Shown in pieces: positions 1 through 11,775 of a DNA stretch of 64,000 nt. The notes beneath the pieces were generated by a model, which saw only the letters and a program-made list of their open reading frames with translations, was not told the DNA's origin and searched no databases. Source of the stretch: Nonomuraea jiangxiensis (GTDB lineage Bacteria; Actinomycetota; Actinomycetes; Streptosporangiales; Streptosporangiaceae); assembly GCF_900099965.1 (NCBI RefSeq), contig NZ_FNDJ01000005.1, forward strand, positions 372,001 to 436,000. Direction: 5' to 3'. Positions within the stretch are counted from its first letter, which is position 1. Each line of letters opens with the position of its first letter. The translations under genes were made by a program, and so were the position numbers.

Positions 1-543
1 AAGTCGCTCGACCGCAACTCCTACGACTCCGGCGACTGGTTCAACCGGCTGCTGTGGGACTGCGCGGCCGGCAACGGCTTCGGCGCCGGACTGCCGCCCC
101 GGGCCGGCAACGCGGACAGATGGCCCTACGCCCGGCCCCTGCTCGCCGACCCGGCGCTGCTGCCCGACTGCGCGGCCATCGACGCCGCCCGGGCCAGGTA
201 CGGCGAGCTGCTGCGGATCCGGGCCTCGACGCCCGCCTTCGCGCTGGGGTCGCTCGCCGAGGTGCGGCGGCGGTTGACGTTCCCCGACGCGGCGGAGGGC
301 GTGATCGCCATGCACGTGGACACGACCGGCCTGGATCCGCGGTGGAGGTCGGTCACCGTCGTGTTCAACGCGACGCCCTGGGCCTGCGCGCAGGCGATGG
401 AGTCGCTGGCCGGGCGGGCGGTGGCGCTCCATCCCGTACAGGCCGGGTCCGGCGATCCGGTGGTGCGCCGATCGTCGTTCGACCCGGCCTCCGGCACGCT
501 CACGGTGCCGCCGCGTACGGTCGCGGTGTTCGTCCAGTCCTGA
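1..543 (+). CDS. Pullulanase-type alpha-1,6-glucosidase, C-terminal part
   Basis: This is the 3' end of a gene that begins before the window; 180 residues are visible in frame from base 1 to the TGA at 541. The start of the visible part (KSLDRNSYDSGDWFNR, then WPYARPLLADP) matches the region after the catalytic barrel of bacterial pullulanases of family GH13, which hydrolyse alpha-1,6 branch points in pullulan, glycogen or limit dextrins. The last 90 residues form the C-terminal beta-domain. The catalytic acids lie upstream of the window, so activity cannot be judged. Family assignment is by recognition of this conserved block. Confidence 0.8.
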   Translation, partial: KSLDRNSYDSGDWFNRLLWDCAAGNGFGAGLPPRAGNADRWPYARPLLADPALLPDCAAIDAARARYGELLRIRASTPAFALGSLAEVRRRLTFPDAAEGVIAMHVDTTGLDPRWRSVTVVFNATPWACAQAMESLAGRAVALHPVQAGSGDPVVRRSSFDPASGTLTVPPRTVAVFVQS

Positions 544-642
544 CCGGGGAAGGAACAACAGGAAAGACGCCCATCACTGGCGTCGGCGCGCACATCGGCG
601 CAGACTGGATAGACGGCTATCGCGTGGAGCAGTGGAGCATCC

Positions 643-1305
643 GTGGACAATCACCTTGATCACATGCCGGTTCTGTCCCGCGGCAGGCATCGCAACCCCA
701 AGCGCGGCGCCTGCTTCATGGAGCTGGCCTCCTACCTGGCCGGGGAGCGGTGGAGCGACCATCCGGCGTGCACGCACCCGCTGCTGGCCGCGCTCGCCCG
801 CCTCGTCAACGACAACACCAGCGACGAGAGCCGGGCCAAGCTCGTCCGGCTCGTGCCGTCCATCATCGGCCTGGCCAGCGACGACCTGCGGGTGGACGCG
901 CGGATCGCGCTGCGCTGCGCCACGACGGCGCTGCCGGTGGCGGCGGCCGAGCGCCAGCTCGCGCTGGCGGTGTCGGTGCTGGCGGCGGAGGAGATGCTGG
1001 CCCGGCTCGACGGGGCCCCGTCGGGACGGTTCAGCGAGGAGAGCCGGCGGGCGATGGCGGAGGTGCCGCAGGCGGCCGAGCAGGCCAGGCACTTCAGCCG
1101 CGCGGCCCGGATCACGGAGAAGGGTTTCCGCCGGTACGCGGCCCCGAACGCGGTGCAACTCGCGGTCGTGGGCATCGTCCAGGCCTGCATCCCGGACCCG
1201 GACGCGCTGCTGCGCAAGCTCCTGGAGGACACCATCACCGACTGCGCCACCCTGATCCGCGGCCCCCAGCCCACCCCCACCACCCCGGCCCCGATCCACG
1301 CCTGA
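643..1305 (+). CDS. Conserved actinobacterial protein of unknown function
   Basis: A 220-residue protein read from a GTG at 643. The N-terminal block (MPVLSRGRHRNPKRGACFME, then LASYLAGERWSDHP) looks like a conserved actinobacterial family that I recognise only as hypothetical. The middle is alanine-rich and predicted helical, and the C-terminus is proline- and threonine-rich. There is no signal peptide, membrane segment or catalytic motif. It lies about 100 bases after the pullulanase gene on the same strand. No strong ribosome binding site precedes the GTG; a later ATG at 664 is a possible alternative start. Function unknown. Confidence 0.65.
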   Translation: MDNHLDHMPVLSRGRHRNPKRGACFMELASYLAGERWSDHPACTHPLLAALARLVNDNTSDESRAKLVRLVPSIIGLASDDLRVDARIALRCATTALPVAAAERQLALAVSVLAAEEMLARLDGAPSGRFSEESRRAMAEVPQAAEQARHFSRAARITEKGFRRYAAPNAVQLAVVGIVQACIPDPDALLRKLLEDTITDCATLIRGPQPTPTTPAPIHA

Positions 1306-1471
1306 CCACCCGGGTCCGCCGCGAGCCGGCCAGGGCGGCAGCGAGCTCGTAGCGTCCCCCGGCCTCCGTCGATCAACTCGGTGCGCTCCCCGGGCTGGGG
1401 CAGCTTGAGCCAGTTGGCGACGGTGTGACCAGGGGGGCGACTGAGCGGGAACGGCAGCGCCTCGCGAGTAG

Positions 1472-1499
1472 ACGCAGGTCAGGCAAGCCTGTCCTGCGT
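1472..1499. promoter_or_regulatory. 28-bp palindrome, possible DtxR/IdeR-type iron operator
   Basis: The sequence reads ACGCAGG-T-CAGGC-AA-GCCTG-T-CCTGCGT, an inverted repeat with 12 paired bases per arm and one mismatch. It ends about 50 bases before the start of the VIT1-family transporter gene. The core at 1479-1497 matches roughly 12 of 19 positions of the IdeR/DtxR iron-box consensus (TTAGGTTAGSCTAACCTAA). An iron-responsive operator would suit an iron/manganese transporter. It could instead be an RNA hairpin, although no T-run follows it. Confidence 0.45.
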
Positions 1500-1548
1500 T
1501 GCGAGGTTTACGAGCATATGTCTACATTTGCTGGCCGAGGGTCGGCAT

Positions 1549-2283
1549 ATGGAGGGCATGATGACCATCGAGCTCACCCGCCCGTACTCCGCCGAGAAGC
1601 ATCACCGTCACCGCGACGTCACCGGTGGCTGGTTGCGGCCGGCGGTGTTCGGGGCGATGGACGGGCTGGTGTCCAACTTCGCGTTGATCGCCGGGGTCGT
1701 GGGGGCGGCGGGGGCCGGGCGCGGGACGGTGGTGGCCGGGTTCGCGGGGCTGATCGCCGGGGCGTGTTCCATGGCGGCCGGGGAGTACACCTCGGTCAGG
1801 TCGCAGACCGAGCTGATGCGGGCCGAGATCGCCGTCGAGCGGCGCGAGCTGGCCCGCGATCCCGAGGGCGAGCAGGCCGAGCTGGCGGCGCTCTACCGGG
1901 CGCGGGGGCTGGACCCGGACCTCGCGCGCCAGGTCGCCGCCGGGCTGTCGGCCAACCCCGAGCAGGCGCTCCGGGTGCACGTGCGGGAGGAGCTCGGGGT
2001 GGATCCGGACGACCTGCCCTCGCCCTACGTGGCGGCCGCCTCGTCGTTCTGCGCGTTCGCCACGGGGGCGCTGGTGCCGCTGGCGCCGTTCCTGTTCGGG
2101 GCGTCCGGGCTGGTGGTGGCGCTGGTGCTGAGCGTGGTGGCGCTGTTCGGGTTCGGCGCGGTGGTGGCGCGGATGACGGCCCGGCCCTGGTGGCTGGGCG
2201 GGATGCGGCAGCTGGTGCTGGGGGTCGGGGCCGCGGCCGTCACCTTCGGGCTGGGGCAGTTGCTCGGCGTCGCCGTCTCATGA
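1549..2283 (+). CDS. VIT1/CCC1 family iron/manganese transporter
   Basis: A 244-residue membrane protein of the vacuolar iron transporter family, which exports or sequesters Fe2+ or Mn2+. The first membrane segment carries the family signature (FGAMDGLVSNFALIAGVVGA, about residues 30-49), followed by the GEYTSVRSQ block at the end of the second segment. A hydrophilic helical region of about 90 residues, rich in glutamate and typical of the metal-binding domain, precedes three C-terminal membrane segments. The ATG at 1549 has a GAGGG-like site 7 bases upstream; ATGs at 1558 and 1561 are alternatives. A palindrome resembling an iron box lies 50 bases upstream, which suggests metal control. Confidence 0.85.
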   Translation: MEGMMTIELTRPYSAEKHHRHRDVTGGWLRPAVFGAMDGLVSNFALIAGVVGAAGAGRGTVVAGFAGLIAGACSMAAGEYTSVRSQTELMRAEIAVERRELARDPEGEQAELAALYRARGLDPDLARQVAAGLSANPEQALRVHVREELGVDPDDLPSPYVAAASSFCAFATGALVPLAPFLFGASGLVVALVLSVVALFGFGAVVARMTARPWWLGGMRQLVLGVGAAAVTFGLGQLLGVAVS

Positions 2284-2289
2284 GCCCGG

Positions 2290-2925
2290 TCACGTACGGG
2301 TGGCGGTGGCGAGCCTGAGGCCGAGGGCGATGAGGGCGGCTCCCGTGAGGCCGTCCACCGTCCTGCGTACGGCCGGCCTGGTGAACAGCCTGCGCAGCGC
2401 GCCGACGACGTTGGCCACGACGAGGAACCAGGCGACGGTCCCCGCCAGGGCGATCAGCGACAGCACCAGGGCGTCCTCCAGCAGGGCCCCCGAGCCGACG
2501 AACTGGGGCACGAGGGCCACGAAGAACAGGGCCGCCTTGGGGTTGAGCACGTTGGTCAGCAGTCCCTCGGCGAAGGCGGCCCAGGCGTTGCGCCGCCCCG
2601 GGTCCGGCAGGTCGAGCTCCGGCTTCCCGCCGCCGCGCAGGGCCGAGCGCAGCGCCCGTGCCCCCAGGTAGAACAGGTAGGCCGCGCCCACCACCTTCAC
2701 CACGGTGAACGCCATCGCCGAGGCGGCCAGCAGCGCCGCGACGCCGGTGGCCGCGGCGGCCACCCAGACGAACACTCCCACGGAGATCCCGGCCGCCGCC
2801 GCCATGCCGTGACGCCGCCCGGACACGGCCGAGCGGCGCACGACGACCGCGAAGTCCGGGCCGGGTGACATGGCGCCGAGCATCACCACACCGCCGAAGG
2901 CGGCTATCTGTGTCACAGAGGTCAT
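2290..2925 (-). CDS. LysE/RhtB family amino-acid exporter
   Basis: A 211-residue integral membrane protein with about six hydrophobic segments. It has the two hallmarks of the LysE/RhtB family: SPGPDF in the first segment (about residues 20-25) and LNPKAALFF in the middle. Members export amino acids or small metabolites using proton antiport. The ATG at 2925 is preceded by AAGGTGG at good spacing, so it is preferred over the in-frame GTG at 2934. The gene converges on the VIT1 gene with only 6 bases between stop codons. Substrate unknown. Confidence 0.85.
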   Translation of the reverse strand: MTSVTQIAAFGGVVMLGAMSPGPDFAVVVRRSAVSGRRHGMAAAAGISVGVFVWVAAAATGVAALLAASAMAFTVVKVVGAAYLFYLGARALRSALRGGGKPELDLPDPGRRNAWAAFAEGLLTNVLNPKAALFFVALVPQFVGSGALLEDALVLSLIALAGTVAWFLVVANVVGALRRLFTRPAVRRTVDGLTGAALIALGLRLATATRT

Positions 2926-2956
2926 GGCGTCCACCTTACGAGGCGGGCACCACGCC

Positions 2957-3310
2957 TCAGCGCTTGCGGCCGCGCTTCTTGATCAAAGAACGCAGGGTCA
3001 GCAGCAGCACGACGGCCACGATCTGGCCGGCCAGCACGATGCGGTTGACGTCCACGGCGGGCCGCCAGTGAGCGTCGCCGTCCTTGAGCACGTAGACGCC
3101 CGCGGGCGTGGCGCTGAGCCCGAACCCACCGCCGCTGCCGGTGCCCTCCTCGTTCTTCTCCCCCCTGCCCTGACCTTGACCGCCCCCGCCGCCCTGAGCG
3201 ACCCGGGCGACGGGGATGACGACGACGTCGCCCTGCTGGATCGGCTCGCCGAAGACGCGTTTGACGGTCGCGGCGTCCTTCGATCGCTCCATGAGCTCCA
3301 TGATGTTCAT
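2957..3310 (-). CDS. GerW/YtfJ family spore protein with C-terminal membrane anchor
   Basis: A 117-residue protein. Residues 1-45 (MNIMELMERSKDAATVKRVFG, then GDVVVIPVARV) match the GerW (YtfJ) family, known in Bacillus for spore germination and widespread in actinomycetes. A glycine/glutamine-rich stretch follows, then GFGLSATPAGVYVLKDG, which is typical of the family. A single C-terminal hydrophobic helix ends in a basic tail (KKRGRKR), suggesting a membrane anchor with cytoplasmic tail. The ATG at 3310 follows a G-rich run; an in-frame extension to 3346 is less likely. Function in actinomycetes is inferred from the family only. Confidence 0.8.
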   Translation of the reverse strand: MNIMELMERSKDAATVKRVFGEPIQQGDVVVIPVARVAQGGGGGQGQGRGEKNEEGTGSGGGFGLSATPAGVYVLKDGDAHWRPAVDVNRIVLAGQIVAVVLLLTLRSLIKKRGRKR

Positions 3311-3365
3311 CCCCCCATCCTCGCCCTCGGCCGCCCGCCTGGCCACCGGCGCCCGCGGGCGTTCG

Positions 3366-4757
3366 CTAGTCGAAGGTGGTCGAGATCTCGTGCCACCCGC
3401 CCGGCGGGATCTTCGCCGCCGGCTCGGGCCCCCAGGTCCCCTTCTCGTACGGCAGCGGCTGCTCGGGCAGGTCGAGCACCCGGTGCACGATCCGCCACGA
3501 CTCGTCCACCAGGTCGAACCGGGCGAACCTGCGTGGATCGCCGCTGAGGGCGTCGGTCAGGATCCGTACGTAGGCGGCCTCCATCGGCCCGAGCACCTTG
3601 GTGAAGTCGACGCTGACCGGCACCGGCCTGGTGTGCTGCTTGCCCGGCTCCTTGGCCAGCAGGTCGAACGTCACCCCGGCGTCCGGCTGCAGCCGGAACC
3701 TGATGAGGTTGGGCCCGGCGGGCTCGGCGCCGCCGCGGAACATCGTCACCGGCGGCCTGCGCAGCTCGGCGACGACCTCCAGGTCGGTGGTGGGCAGCGC
3801 CTTGCCGGAGCGGATGCACCAGGGCACCCCGGCCCAGCGCCAGTTGTCGATGTGGGCGCGCATGGCGACGTAGGTCTCGGTGGTCGAGCCGGGGCGGACG
3901 CCGTCGGTGTCGAGATAGCCGGCGTACTGGCCGCGTACGACGTCGGAGGGGTCGATGGCCTGGACGGCGCGCAGCACCCGCCACTTCTCGTCGAGCTGGG
4001 CGCGGGCGTCGGTGGACGGCGGCGGGTCCATCGCGAGGATGGCAAGCAGTTGCAGCAGGTGGTTCTGCACCACGTCGCGGATGGTGCCGTTGGCGTCGTA
4101 GAAGGCGCCGCGGTCGCGGACGTCGAAGTCCTCGGCCATGGTGATCTGGATGCTGCGGATGTGGTTGCGGTTCCAGATGGGCTCCAGCAGGGTGTTCGCG
4201 AAGCGGAACACCATGAGGTCCTCGACCGGCTCCTTGCCCAGGAAGTGGTCGACCCGCCGCAGGTGGTCCTCGTCGAAGTGGCACAGCAGCTGGTCGTTGA
4301 GCTCCCGGGCCGATGCGAGGTCATGGCCGAACGGCTTCTCCACCACCAGCCGCGCCTCGCGGTTGAGCCCCACCCCCGACAGCCCCTCGGCGACCACCGC
4401 GAACAGCGACGGCGGCACCGCCAGGTAGTGCACCAGGAAGCCCAGGCCGGCCACCTCGTCACGCAGCCCGGCGAACGTCTCCGGGTCGCGGTAGTCGCCC
4501 GCGACCAGCCGCAGATTGCCGGCCAGCTTCTTGAACGCCGCGTCGCCGACCTCGGCGCCGACGGCCTCGCGGACGTGCTCGCGCAGCGCCGCGAGGTCCA
4601 TGTCGGTCTTGGCCACGCCGATGATCGGCAGGTCGAGCCGCTTGTCGGCGGTCAGGCGGTAGAGGGCCGGCAGGACCATCTTGCGCGCCAGGTCGCCGGT
4701 GACCCCGAACAGGACGAGTGCGCCGGCGTCTTCCACGCCCCCCGATGCGTGCCCCAC
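3366..4757 (-). CDS. zwf: Glucose-6-phosphate dehydrogenase
   Basis: A 463-residue enzyme that oxidises glucose 6-phosphate to 6-phosphogluconolactone with NAD(P)+, the first step of the oxidative pentose phosphate pathway. The N-terminus has the nucleotide-binding motif as GVTGDLARK (about residues 15-23). Substrate binding and catalysis are shown by VVEKPFG and RVDHFLGKE, whose histidine is the likely catalytic base. The GTG at 4757 begins one base after the pgi stop codon and follows GGAAGGCGGA, so the two genes are translationally coupled. A longer frame to 4895 would overlap pgi and is rejected. Confidence 0.93.
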   Translation of the reverse strand: MGHASGGVEDAGALVLFGVTGDLARKMVLPALYRLTADKRLDLPIIGVAKTDMDLAALREHVREAVGAEVGDAAFKKLAGNLRLVAGDYRDPETFAGLRDEVAGLGFLVHYLAVPPSLFAVVAEGLSGVGLNREARLVVEKPFGHDLASARELNDQLLCHFDEDHLRRVDHFLGKEPVEDLMVFRFANTLLEPIWNRNHIRSIQITMAEDFDVRDRGAFYDANGTIRDVVQNHLLQLLAILAMDPPPSTDARAQLDEKWRVLRAVQAIDPSDVVRGQYAGYLDTDGVRPGSTTETYVAMRAHIDNWRWAGVPWCIRSGKALPTTDLEVVAELRRPPVTMFRGGAEPAGPNLIRFRLQPDAGVTFDLLAKEPGKQHTRPVPVSVDFTKVLGPMEAAYVRILTDALSGDPRRFARFDLVDESWRIVHRVLDLPEQPLPYEKGTWGPEPAAKIPPGGWHEISTTFD

Positions 4758-4758
4758 G

Positions 4759-6390
<1,632 letters not shown>

Positions 6391-6487
6391 GCTCTTTCCT
6401 CCTCGCATCGCCAAACCGATCACCATCGTCCCGTAACCCCGTACCCCCGATAGCGCATTCCGCCCGCCGCGGGGAGGACTCTTTGCC

Positions 6488-8194
6488 TCAGTGGGACTCC
6501 CGGCCCACGTGGTCGCCGCTGGACCCGATGAGGAAGTCCAGGTCGGCGCCGCGGTCGGCCTGGGTGACGTGCTCGACGTAGAGGCGTTCCCAGCCGCGGG
6601 TGGGGGCGGCGTAGCCGGTGGTGACGGGCTTCCTGGCGGCCAGCTCGGCCGCGGGCACGTCCACGTCGAGCCGCCTGGCGGGCACGTCCAGCACGATCGG
6701 GTCGCCGGTGCGCACCCTGGCCAGCGGCCCGCCGGCCGCCGCCTCGGGCGCGGTGTGCAGCACGACCGTGCCGTACGCGGTGCCGCTCATGCGGGCGTCG
6801 CTGATGCGGACCATGTCGCGTACGCCCTTGGCCAGTAACTTCGCCGGTAACGGCAGGTTGCCCACCTCGGGCATGCCCGGATACCCCTTGGGCCCGCACC
6901 CGCGCAGCACCAGCACCGACGTCTCGTCCACGTCCAGGTCGGGCGAGTCGAGCCGGGCGTAGACGTCCTCGACGCTGTCGAAGACCACGGCCCGGCCGCG
7001 GTGCCGCAGCAGCTCGGGCGAGGCGGCGGCGGGCTTGATCACGGCGCCGCCGGGCGCGAGGTTGCCGCGCAGCACGGCGATGCCCGCGTCGGGCAGCAGC
7101 GGGGCGGAGCGGCGCCGGATGACGTCCTCGTCCCAGATCTCGGCCCCGGCCAGGTGCTCGACGAGCGGCCGCCCGGTGACGGTGATCGCCTCGGGGTCGA
7201 GCAGGTCCTCGACCTCCTTGAGCACGGCGGCGAGCCCGCCGGCCCGGAAGAGGTCGTCCATGAGGTGCCGCCCGGCCGGCTGGAGGTCCACCAGCAGCGG
7301 CACCCCGGCGCCGATGCGGTCGAAGTCGTCCAGGGTCAGGTCCACGCCGAGCCGGCCGGCGATGGCCAGCAGGTGCACGACGGCGTTGGTGGAGCCGCCG
7401 ATCGCGGCCAGGGTGACGATGGCGTTGCGGAAGGAGCCTTTGGTCATGACCTGGCTGGGGCGGCGGCCCTGCCTGACGAGGTCCACGACGTGGCGCCCGG
7501 TCTCGTGGGCGCGTTCGAGCAGGCGGTTGTCGGGGGCGGGGGTGCCGGCGGTGCCGGGCAGCGTCATGCCGAGCGCCTCGGCCATGCAGGCCATGGTGGA
7601 GGCGGTGCCCATGGTGTTGCAGTGGCCGCGGCTGCGGATCATGGACGACTCGGACTCCAGGAACGCCTCGCGGGAGAGCGTGCCGGCGCGTACCTCCTCG
7701 CTGAGCCGCCACACGTCGGTGCCGCAGCCGAGCGGGGCGCCGCGGAAGTGCCCGGTCAGCATGGGTCCGCCGGGTACCACGACGGCCGGCAGGTCCACGG
7801 AGGAGGCGGCCATGAGCAGCGACGGGATGGTCTTGTCGCAGCCGCCGAGGAGCACGACGCCGTCGATGGGGTTGGCGCGCAGCATCTCCTCGGTGGCCAT
7901 GGCGGCCAGGTTGCGCCAGAGCATCGCGGTGGGGCGTACGTTCGTCTCGCCGAGGGAGACGACAGGCAGGTTGAGCGGCACGCCGCCGGCCTCCCACACG
8001 CCGTTCATGACGCGCTGGGCCACCTCGTTCAGGTGGGAGTTGCAGGGGGTCAGGTCGGAGGCGGTGTTGGCGATGGCGATGTGCGGCCTGCCGCCCTCGA
8101 ACGCCTCACGCGGCAGGCCTCGCCGCATCCACGCCCGATGGATGTAGGAGTTGCGGTCGTTCCCCGAATACCACTGCGAACTCCTCAATTCCAT
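6488..8194 (-). CDS. IlvD/Edd family dehydratase, probably sugar-acid type
   Basis: A 568-residue iron-sulfur dehydratase. The three expected cluster cysteines are in [18 protein letters not shown] and RGHCNTMG, the arrangement of [2Fe-2S] members such as L-arabinonate and D-xylonate dehydratases. The N-terminus [20 protein letters not shown] also resembles the pentonate dehydratase branch more than housekeeping IlvD. It would convert an aldonic acid to a 2-keto-3-deoxy acid, though a dihydroxy-acid dehydratase role cannot be excluded. The ATG at 8194 has AAGGTG 7 bases upstream. It lies 97 bases upstream of pgi-zwf and is divergent from phosphoketolase, with only about 60 bases between starts. 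Confidence 0.82.
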   Translation of the reverse strand: MELRSSQWYSGNDRNSYIHRAWMRRGLPREAFEGGRPHIAIANTASDLTPCNSHLNEVAQRVMNGVWEAGGVPLNLPVVSLGETNVRPTAMLWRNLAAMATEEMLRANPIDGVVLLGGCDKTIPSLLMAASSVDLPAVVVPGGPMLTGHFRGAPLGCGTDVWRLSEEVRAGTLSREAFLESESSMIRSRGHCNTMGTASTMACMAEALGMTLPGTAGTPAPDNRLLERAHETGRHVVDLVRQGRRPSQVMTKGSFRNAIVTLAAIGGSTNAVVHLLAIAGRLGVDLTLDDFDRIGAGVPLLVDLQPAGRHLMDDLFRAGGLAAVLKEVEDLLDPEAITVTGRPLVEHLAGAEIWDEDVIRRRSAPLLPDAGIAVLRGNLAPGGAVIKPAAASPELLRHRGRAVVFDSVEDVYARLDSPDLDVDETSVLVLRGCGPKGYPGMPEVGNLPLPAKLLAKGVRDMVRISDARMSGTAYGTVVLHTAPEAAAGGPLARVRTGDPIVLDVPARRLDVDVPAAELAARKPVTTGYAAPTRGWERLYVEHVTQADRGADLDFLIGSSGDHVGRESH

Positions 8195-8256
8195 GTTTGG
8201 CACCTTATCGGGGGCTTTGGGGATTCAGTACGCCCGGGGGAGGAAGCACCAAGGGC

Positions 8257-10560
8257 ATGGAGCTCATCGACGCGTACTGGCGGGCGGCGAACTACCTGTC
8301 CGTCGGGCAGATCTATCTGCTGGACAATCCGCTGCTGACAGAGCCGTTGCGGCCGGAGCACATCAAGCCCCGCCTGCTCGGCCACTGGGGCACCACACCC
8401 GGGCTGAACTTCTGCTTCGCCCACCTCAACCGGATCATCACCGAGCGCGACCAGGACATGATCTACATCGCGGGCCCCGGCCACGGCGGCCCCGCCGCGG
8501 TGGCGCACGCCTGGCTGGAGGGAACGTACTCGGAGCGCTATCCGGACGTCTCGCAGGACGCCGCGGGCATGCGGCTGCTGTTCCGCCAGTTCTCCTTCCC
8601 CGGCGGGATCCCCAGCCACGTCGCGCCCGAGACGCCCGGATCCATCCACGAGGGCGGCGAGCTGGGCTACTCGCTCGCGCACGCCTACGGGGCCGCGTTC
8701 GACAACCCGGACCTGGTGGTGGCGTGCATCGTGGGCGACGGGGAGGCCGAGACCGGGCCGCTGGCCGCGAGCTGGCACTCCAACAAGTTCGTGAACCGGC
8801 GGCGGGACGGGGTCGTGCTGCCCATCCTCCACCTGAACGGCTACAAGATCGCCAACCCCACCGTCCTCGCCCGCATCCCCTTCGAGGACCTGGTCAAGCT
8901 CATGGAGGGGTACGGCTATCACCCGCACCTGGTGGGCCCCGACCACGCGGAGATGGCCGGCACCCTGGACACGGTCTTCGACGAGATCGCCGCCTACCGC
9001 GACGGCCGGGCCGACCGGCTGCCGATGATCATCCTGCGTACGCCGAAGGGCTGGACCGGCCCCCGCGAGGTGGACGGCAAACCGGTGGAGGGCACCTGGC
9101 GGGCGCACCAGGTGCCGCTGCCCCGGGTGCGCGAGGACGCCTCGCACCTGGCCCAGCTGGAGCAGTGGATGCGCTCGTACCGGCCCGAGGAGCTGTTCGG
9201 CGAGGACGGGCGGCCGGTCGGCGAGATCCGGCGCACGGTGCCGCGCGGCCCGCGCAGGATGAGCGCCAACCCGCACGCCAACGGCGGGGAGCTGCTGAAG
9301 CCGCTGCGGCTGCCGGACTTCCGCACGCTGGCGGTGGAGGTCAAGTCGCCGGCCGGGCAGTCGAGCGAACCCACCCGGGTGCTCGGCGGGCTGCTGCGCG
9401 ACGTGATCGCCGCCAATCCGCGCAACTTCCGGCTGCTGGGCCCGGACGAGACGGCGTCGAACCGGCTGACGGACGTGTTCGAGGTCACGGACCGGGCGTG
9501 GGACGCCGCCGTCGAGCCGACCGACGAGCACCTGGCCGCGGACGGTCGGGTGATGGAGGTGCTGAGCGAACACCTGTGCCAGGGCTGGCTGGAGGGTTAC
9601 CTGCTGACCGGGCGGCACGGGCTGTTCAACTGCTACGAGGCGTTCATCCACATCGTCGACGCCATGTTCAACCAGCACGCCAAGTGGCTGGAGTCCTCCC
9701 AGCGGATCACCTGGCGGCGGCCGGTGGCGTCGCTGACGTACCTGCTGTCGTCGCACGTGTGGCGGCAGGACCACAACGGGTTCAGCCACCAGGACCCGGG
9801 GTTCCTGGACGTGGTGGTCAACAAGAAGGCGTCCGTGGTGCGCGTCTACCTGCCGCCGGACGCGAACACGCTGCTGTCCGTCGGTGACCACTGCCTGCGC
9901 TCGCGGGACTACGTGAACGTCATCGTGGCCGGCAAGCAGCCCGTGCTCGACCTGTTCACCATGGACGAGGCCATCGCCCACAACACGCGCGGCCTCGGCA
10001 TCCTGCCGTGGGCCTCCACCGACCAGGACCAGGACCCGGACGTGGTGCTGGCCTGCGCGGGCGACGTGCCGACCCTGGAGGTGCTGGCGGCCGCCGCGAT
10101 CCTGCGCGAGCACCTGCCCGCGCTCAAGGTCCGGGTGGTCAACGTGGTGGACCTGATGCGGCTGCAGACGCCGTCGGAGCACCCGCACGGCATGCCGGAC
10201 GCCGAGTTCGACGCGCTGTTCACCACGGACAAGCCGGTCATCTTCAACTTCCACGGCTATCCGTCTCTCATCCACCAGCTCACCTACCGCCGCCACGGCC
10301 ACCAGCACCTGCACGTACGCGGCTACAAGGAGGAGGGCACCACGACGACGCCGTTCGACATGTGCATGCTCAACGACATCGACCGCTACCACCTGGTGAT
10401 CGACGTGATCGACCGGGTCCCAGGGCTCGGCTCCCACCAGGCTCACCTCCGCCAGCGGATGACCGACGCCCGGCTGGAGGCCCGCGCCTACACCAGGGAG
10501 CACGGCGAGGACCCGCCGGAGATCAGGACGTGGACATGGCCGGCCACATTCTCGTCCTGA
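8257..10560 (+). CDS. xfp: Xylulose-5-phosphate/fructose-6-phosphate phosphoketolase
   Basis: A 767-residue thiamine-diphosphate enzyme that splits xylulose 5-phosphate or fructose 6-phosphate with phosphate, giving acetyl phosphate plus glyceraldehyde 3-phosphate or erythrose 4-phosphate. Family blocks run throughout: [20 protein letters not shown] near the start, [30 protein letters not shown], the ThDP motif [11 protein letters not shown], and DETASNRL further on. The ATG at 8257 puts the family-typical [13 protein letters not shown] at the N-terminus; GGAGG lies 13 bases upstream, which is rather long. An in-frame start at 8197 would overlap the divergent dehydratase. The ackA gene overlaps its 3' end. 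Confidence 0.93.
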   Translation: MELIDAYWRAANYLSVGQIYLLDNPLLTEPLRPEHIKPRLLGHWGTTPGLNFCFAHLNRIITERDQDMIYIAGPGHGGPAAVAHAWLEGTYSERYPDVSQDAAGMRLLFRQFSFPGGIPSHVAPETPGSIHEGGELGYSLAHAYGAAFDNPDLVVACIVGDGEAETGPLAASWHSNKFVNRRRDGVVLPILHLNGYKIANPTVLARIPFEDLVKLMEGYGYHPHLVGPDHAEMAGTLDTVFDEIAAYRDGRADRLPMIILRTPKGWTGPREVDGKPVEGTWRAHQVPLPRVREDASHLAQLEQWMRSYRPEELFGEDGRPVGEIRRTVPRGPRRMSANPHANGGELLKPLRLPDFRTLAVEVKSPAGQSSEPTRVLGGLLRDVIAANPRNFRLLGPDETASNRLTDVFEVTDRAWDAAVEPTDEHLAADGRVMEVLSEHLCQGWLEGYLLTGRHGLFNCYEAFIHIVDAMFNQHAKWLESSQRITWRRPVASLTYLLSSHVWRQDHNGFSHQDPGFLDVVVNKKASVVRVYLPPDANTLLSVGDHCLRSRDYVNVIVAGKQPVLDLFTMDEAIAHNTRGLGILPWASTDQDQDPDVVLACAGDVPTLEVLAAAAILREHLPALKVRVVNVVDLMRLQTPSEHPHGMPDAEFDALFTTDKPVIFNFHGYPSLIHQLTYRRHGHQHLHVRGYKEEGTTTTPFDMCMLNDIDRYHLVIDVIDRVPGLGSHQAHLRQRMTDARLEARAYTREHGEDPPEIRTWTWPATFSS

Positions 10561-11723
10561 ACACCGGCTCGTCGTCCATCAAGTACGAGCTGGTCGATCC
10601 GGCCAGCCGTGCCCGCCCCGCCAGGGGGCTGGTCGAACGCGTCGGCGAGGAGCAGGGGCTGCTCACCCACCACGCGGGCGAGGGGCCGCCCTACCGGCAC
10701 GCGGCGCGTTTCCCCGGGCACGGCGAGGGGCTGGCCGCGGTGCTGGAGGCGTTCAAGGCGGCCGGGCCCGAGCTGGACCCCGTGGCGGTAGGGCACCGGG
10801 TGGTGCACGGCGGCACCAGGTTCACCGGGGCGGTGGTCGTCGACGACGCGGTGATCCGGGCCATCGAGGAGCTCGCACCGCTGGCTCCGCTGCACAACCC
10901 GGTCAACCTCACCGGGATCCGGGTGGCGCGCACGACCTTTCCCGGGGTGCCGCAGGTGGCCGTGTTCGACACGGCGTTCCAGCTCACGCTGCCGCCGGCG
11001 GCGTACACGTACGCGGTGCCGCGCGAATGGCGGCAGCGGCTCGGCGTGCGGCGCTTCGGCTTCCACGGCACCTCCTGCGCCTACGTCTCCCGCCGCGCCG
11101 CCGCCTTCCTCGGCCGCGACCCGGCCGGGTTGAACCTGGTCGTGCTGCACCTGGGCAACGGCGCCAGCGCGACGGCGATCTCGGGCGGGCGCAGCGTGGA
11201 CACCTCCATGGGCATGACGCCGCTGGAGGGGCTGGTCATGGGCACGCGCTCGGGCGACGTCGACCCGGCGCTGGCCGGCTACCTGGCGCGGGTGGACGGG
11301 CTGGACGCGCGGGAGGTGGAGCAGGCGCTCGCCCGCCACGGCGGCCTGCTGGCGCTGACCGGGACGGGCGACATGCGGGAGGTACGCGCCCGCGACGACC
11401 CCGAGGCCGCGCTGGCCCTGGAGATCTACACCCGGCGCATCCGCAAGTACGTGGGCGCCTACTACGCGCTGCTCGGGCGGGTGGACGCGATCGTGTTCAC
11501 CGGCGGGGTGGGCGAGCACGACGCCGCCACCCGCGCCGCCGCCCTGGCGGGGCTCGACCGGCTCGGCATCGCGGTCGACCCGGCGCGCAACCGGGCCGCC
11601 TCGACGGCCGAGCGCGCGATCTCGCCTCCGGGCGGCGAGGTGGCGGTGCTGGTCATCCCGACGGACGAGGAGGGTGAGATCGCCTGCCAGGCCCTGGCAC
11701 TACTCGACGCCGACGGCTCATGA
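10536..11723 (+). CDS. ackA: Acetate kinase
   Basis: A 395-residue kinase that transfers phosphate from acetyl phosphate to ADP, forming acetate and ATP. The N-terminal phosphate-binding motif is [13 protein letters not shown]. Other family motifs are [32 protein letters not shown], and TGGVGEHDA near the C-terminus. The ATG at 10536 overlaps the phosphoketolase gene by 25 bases; an in-frame GTG at 10530 is also possible. Pairing with phosphoketolase completes a short route from sugar phosphate to acetate with ATP gain. The stop codon lies inside a small tandem repeat shared with the convergent kinase gene. Confidence 0.95.
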   Translation: MAGHILVLNTGSSSIKYELVDPASRARPARGLVERVGEEQGLLTHHAGEGPPYRHAARFPGHGEGLAAVLEAFKAAGPELDPVAVGHRVVHGGTRFTGAVVVDDAVIRAIEELAPLAPLHNPVNLTGIRVARTTFPGVPQVAVFDTAFQLTLPPAAYTYAVPREWRQRLGVRRFGFHGTSCAYVSRRAAAFLGRDPAGLNLVVLHLGNGASATAISGGRSVDTSMGMTPLEGLVMGTRSGDVDPALAGYLARVDGLDAREVEQALARHGGLLALTGTGDMREVRARDDPEAALALEIYTRRIRKYVGAYYALLGRVDAIVFTGGVGEHDAATRAAALAGLDRLGIAVDPARNRAASTAERAISPPGGEVAVLVIPTDEEGEIACQALALLDADGS

Positions 11724-11775
11724 CCGTTGCCGGGGGTTCATGACTTTTGCCGGGATTCATCACCGTTGCCGGCGG
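11718..11775. repeat. Three-unit tandem repeat spanning convergent stop codons
   Basis: Three units of 19-20 bp begin with TCATGA, TCATGA and TCATCA at 11718, 11738 and 11757, each followed by a near-copy of CCGTTGCCGG. The first unit contains the ackA stop, and the third contains the stop of the convergent histidine kinase gene. Because TCATGA is its own reverse complement, the first two units offer a TGA on both strands. Confidence 0.7.

Noticed and set aside
1306..1440. Minus-strand peptide-like stretch (TVANWLKLPQPGERTELIDG) suggesting a gene remnant.
   Set aside because: It is short, has no start or ribosome binding site, breaks after about 30 codons, and I could not link it to a family.
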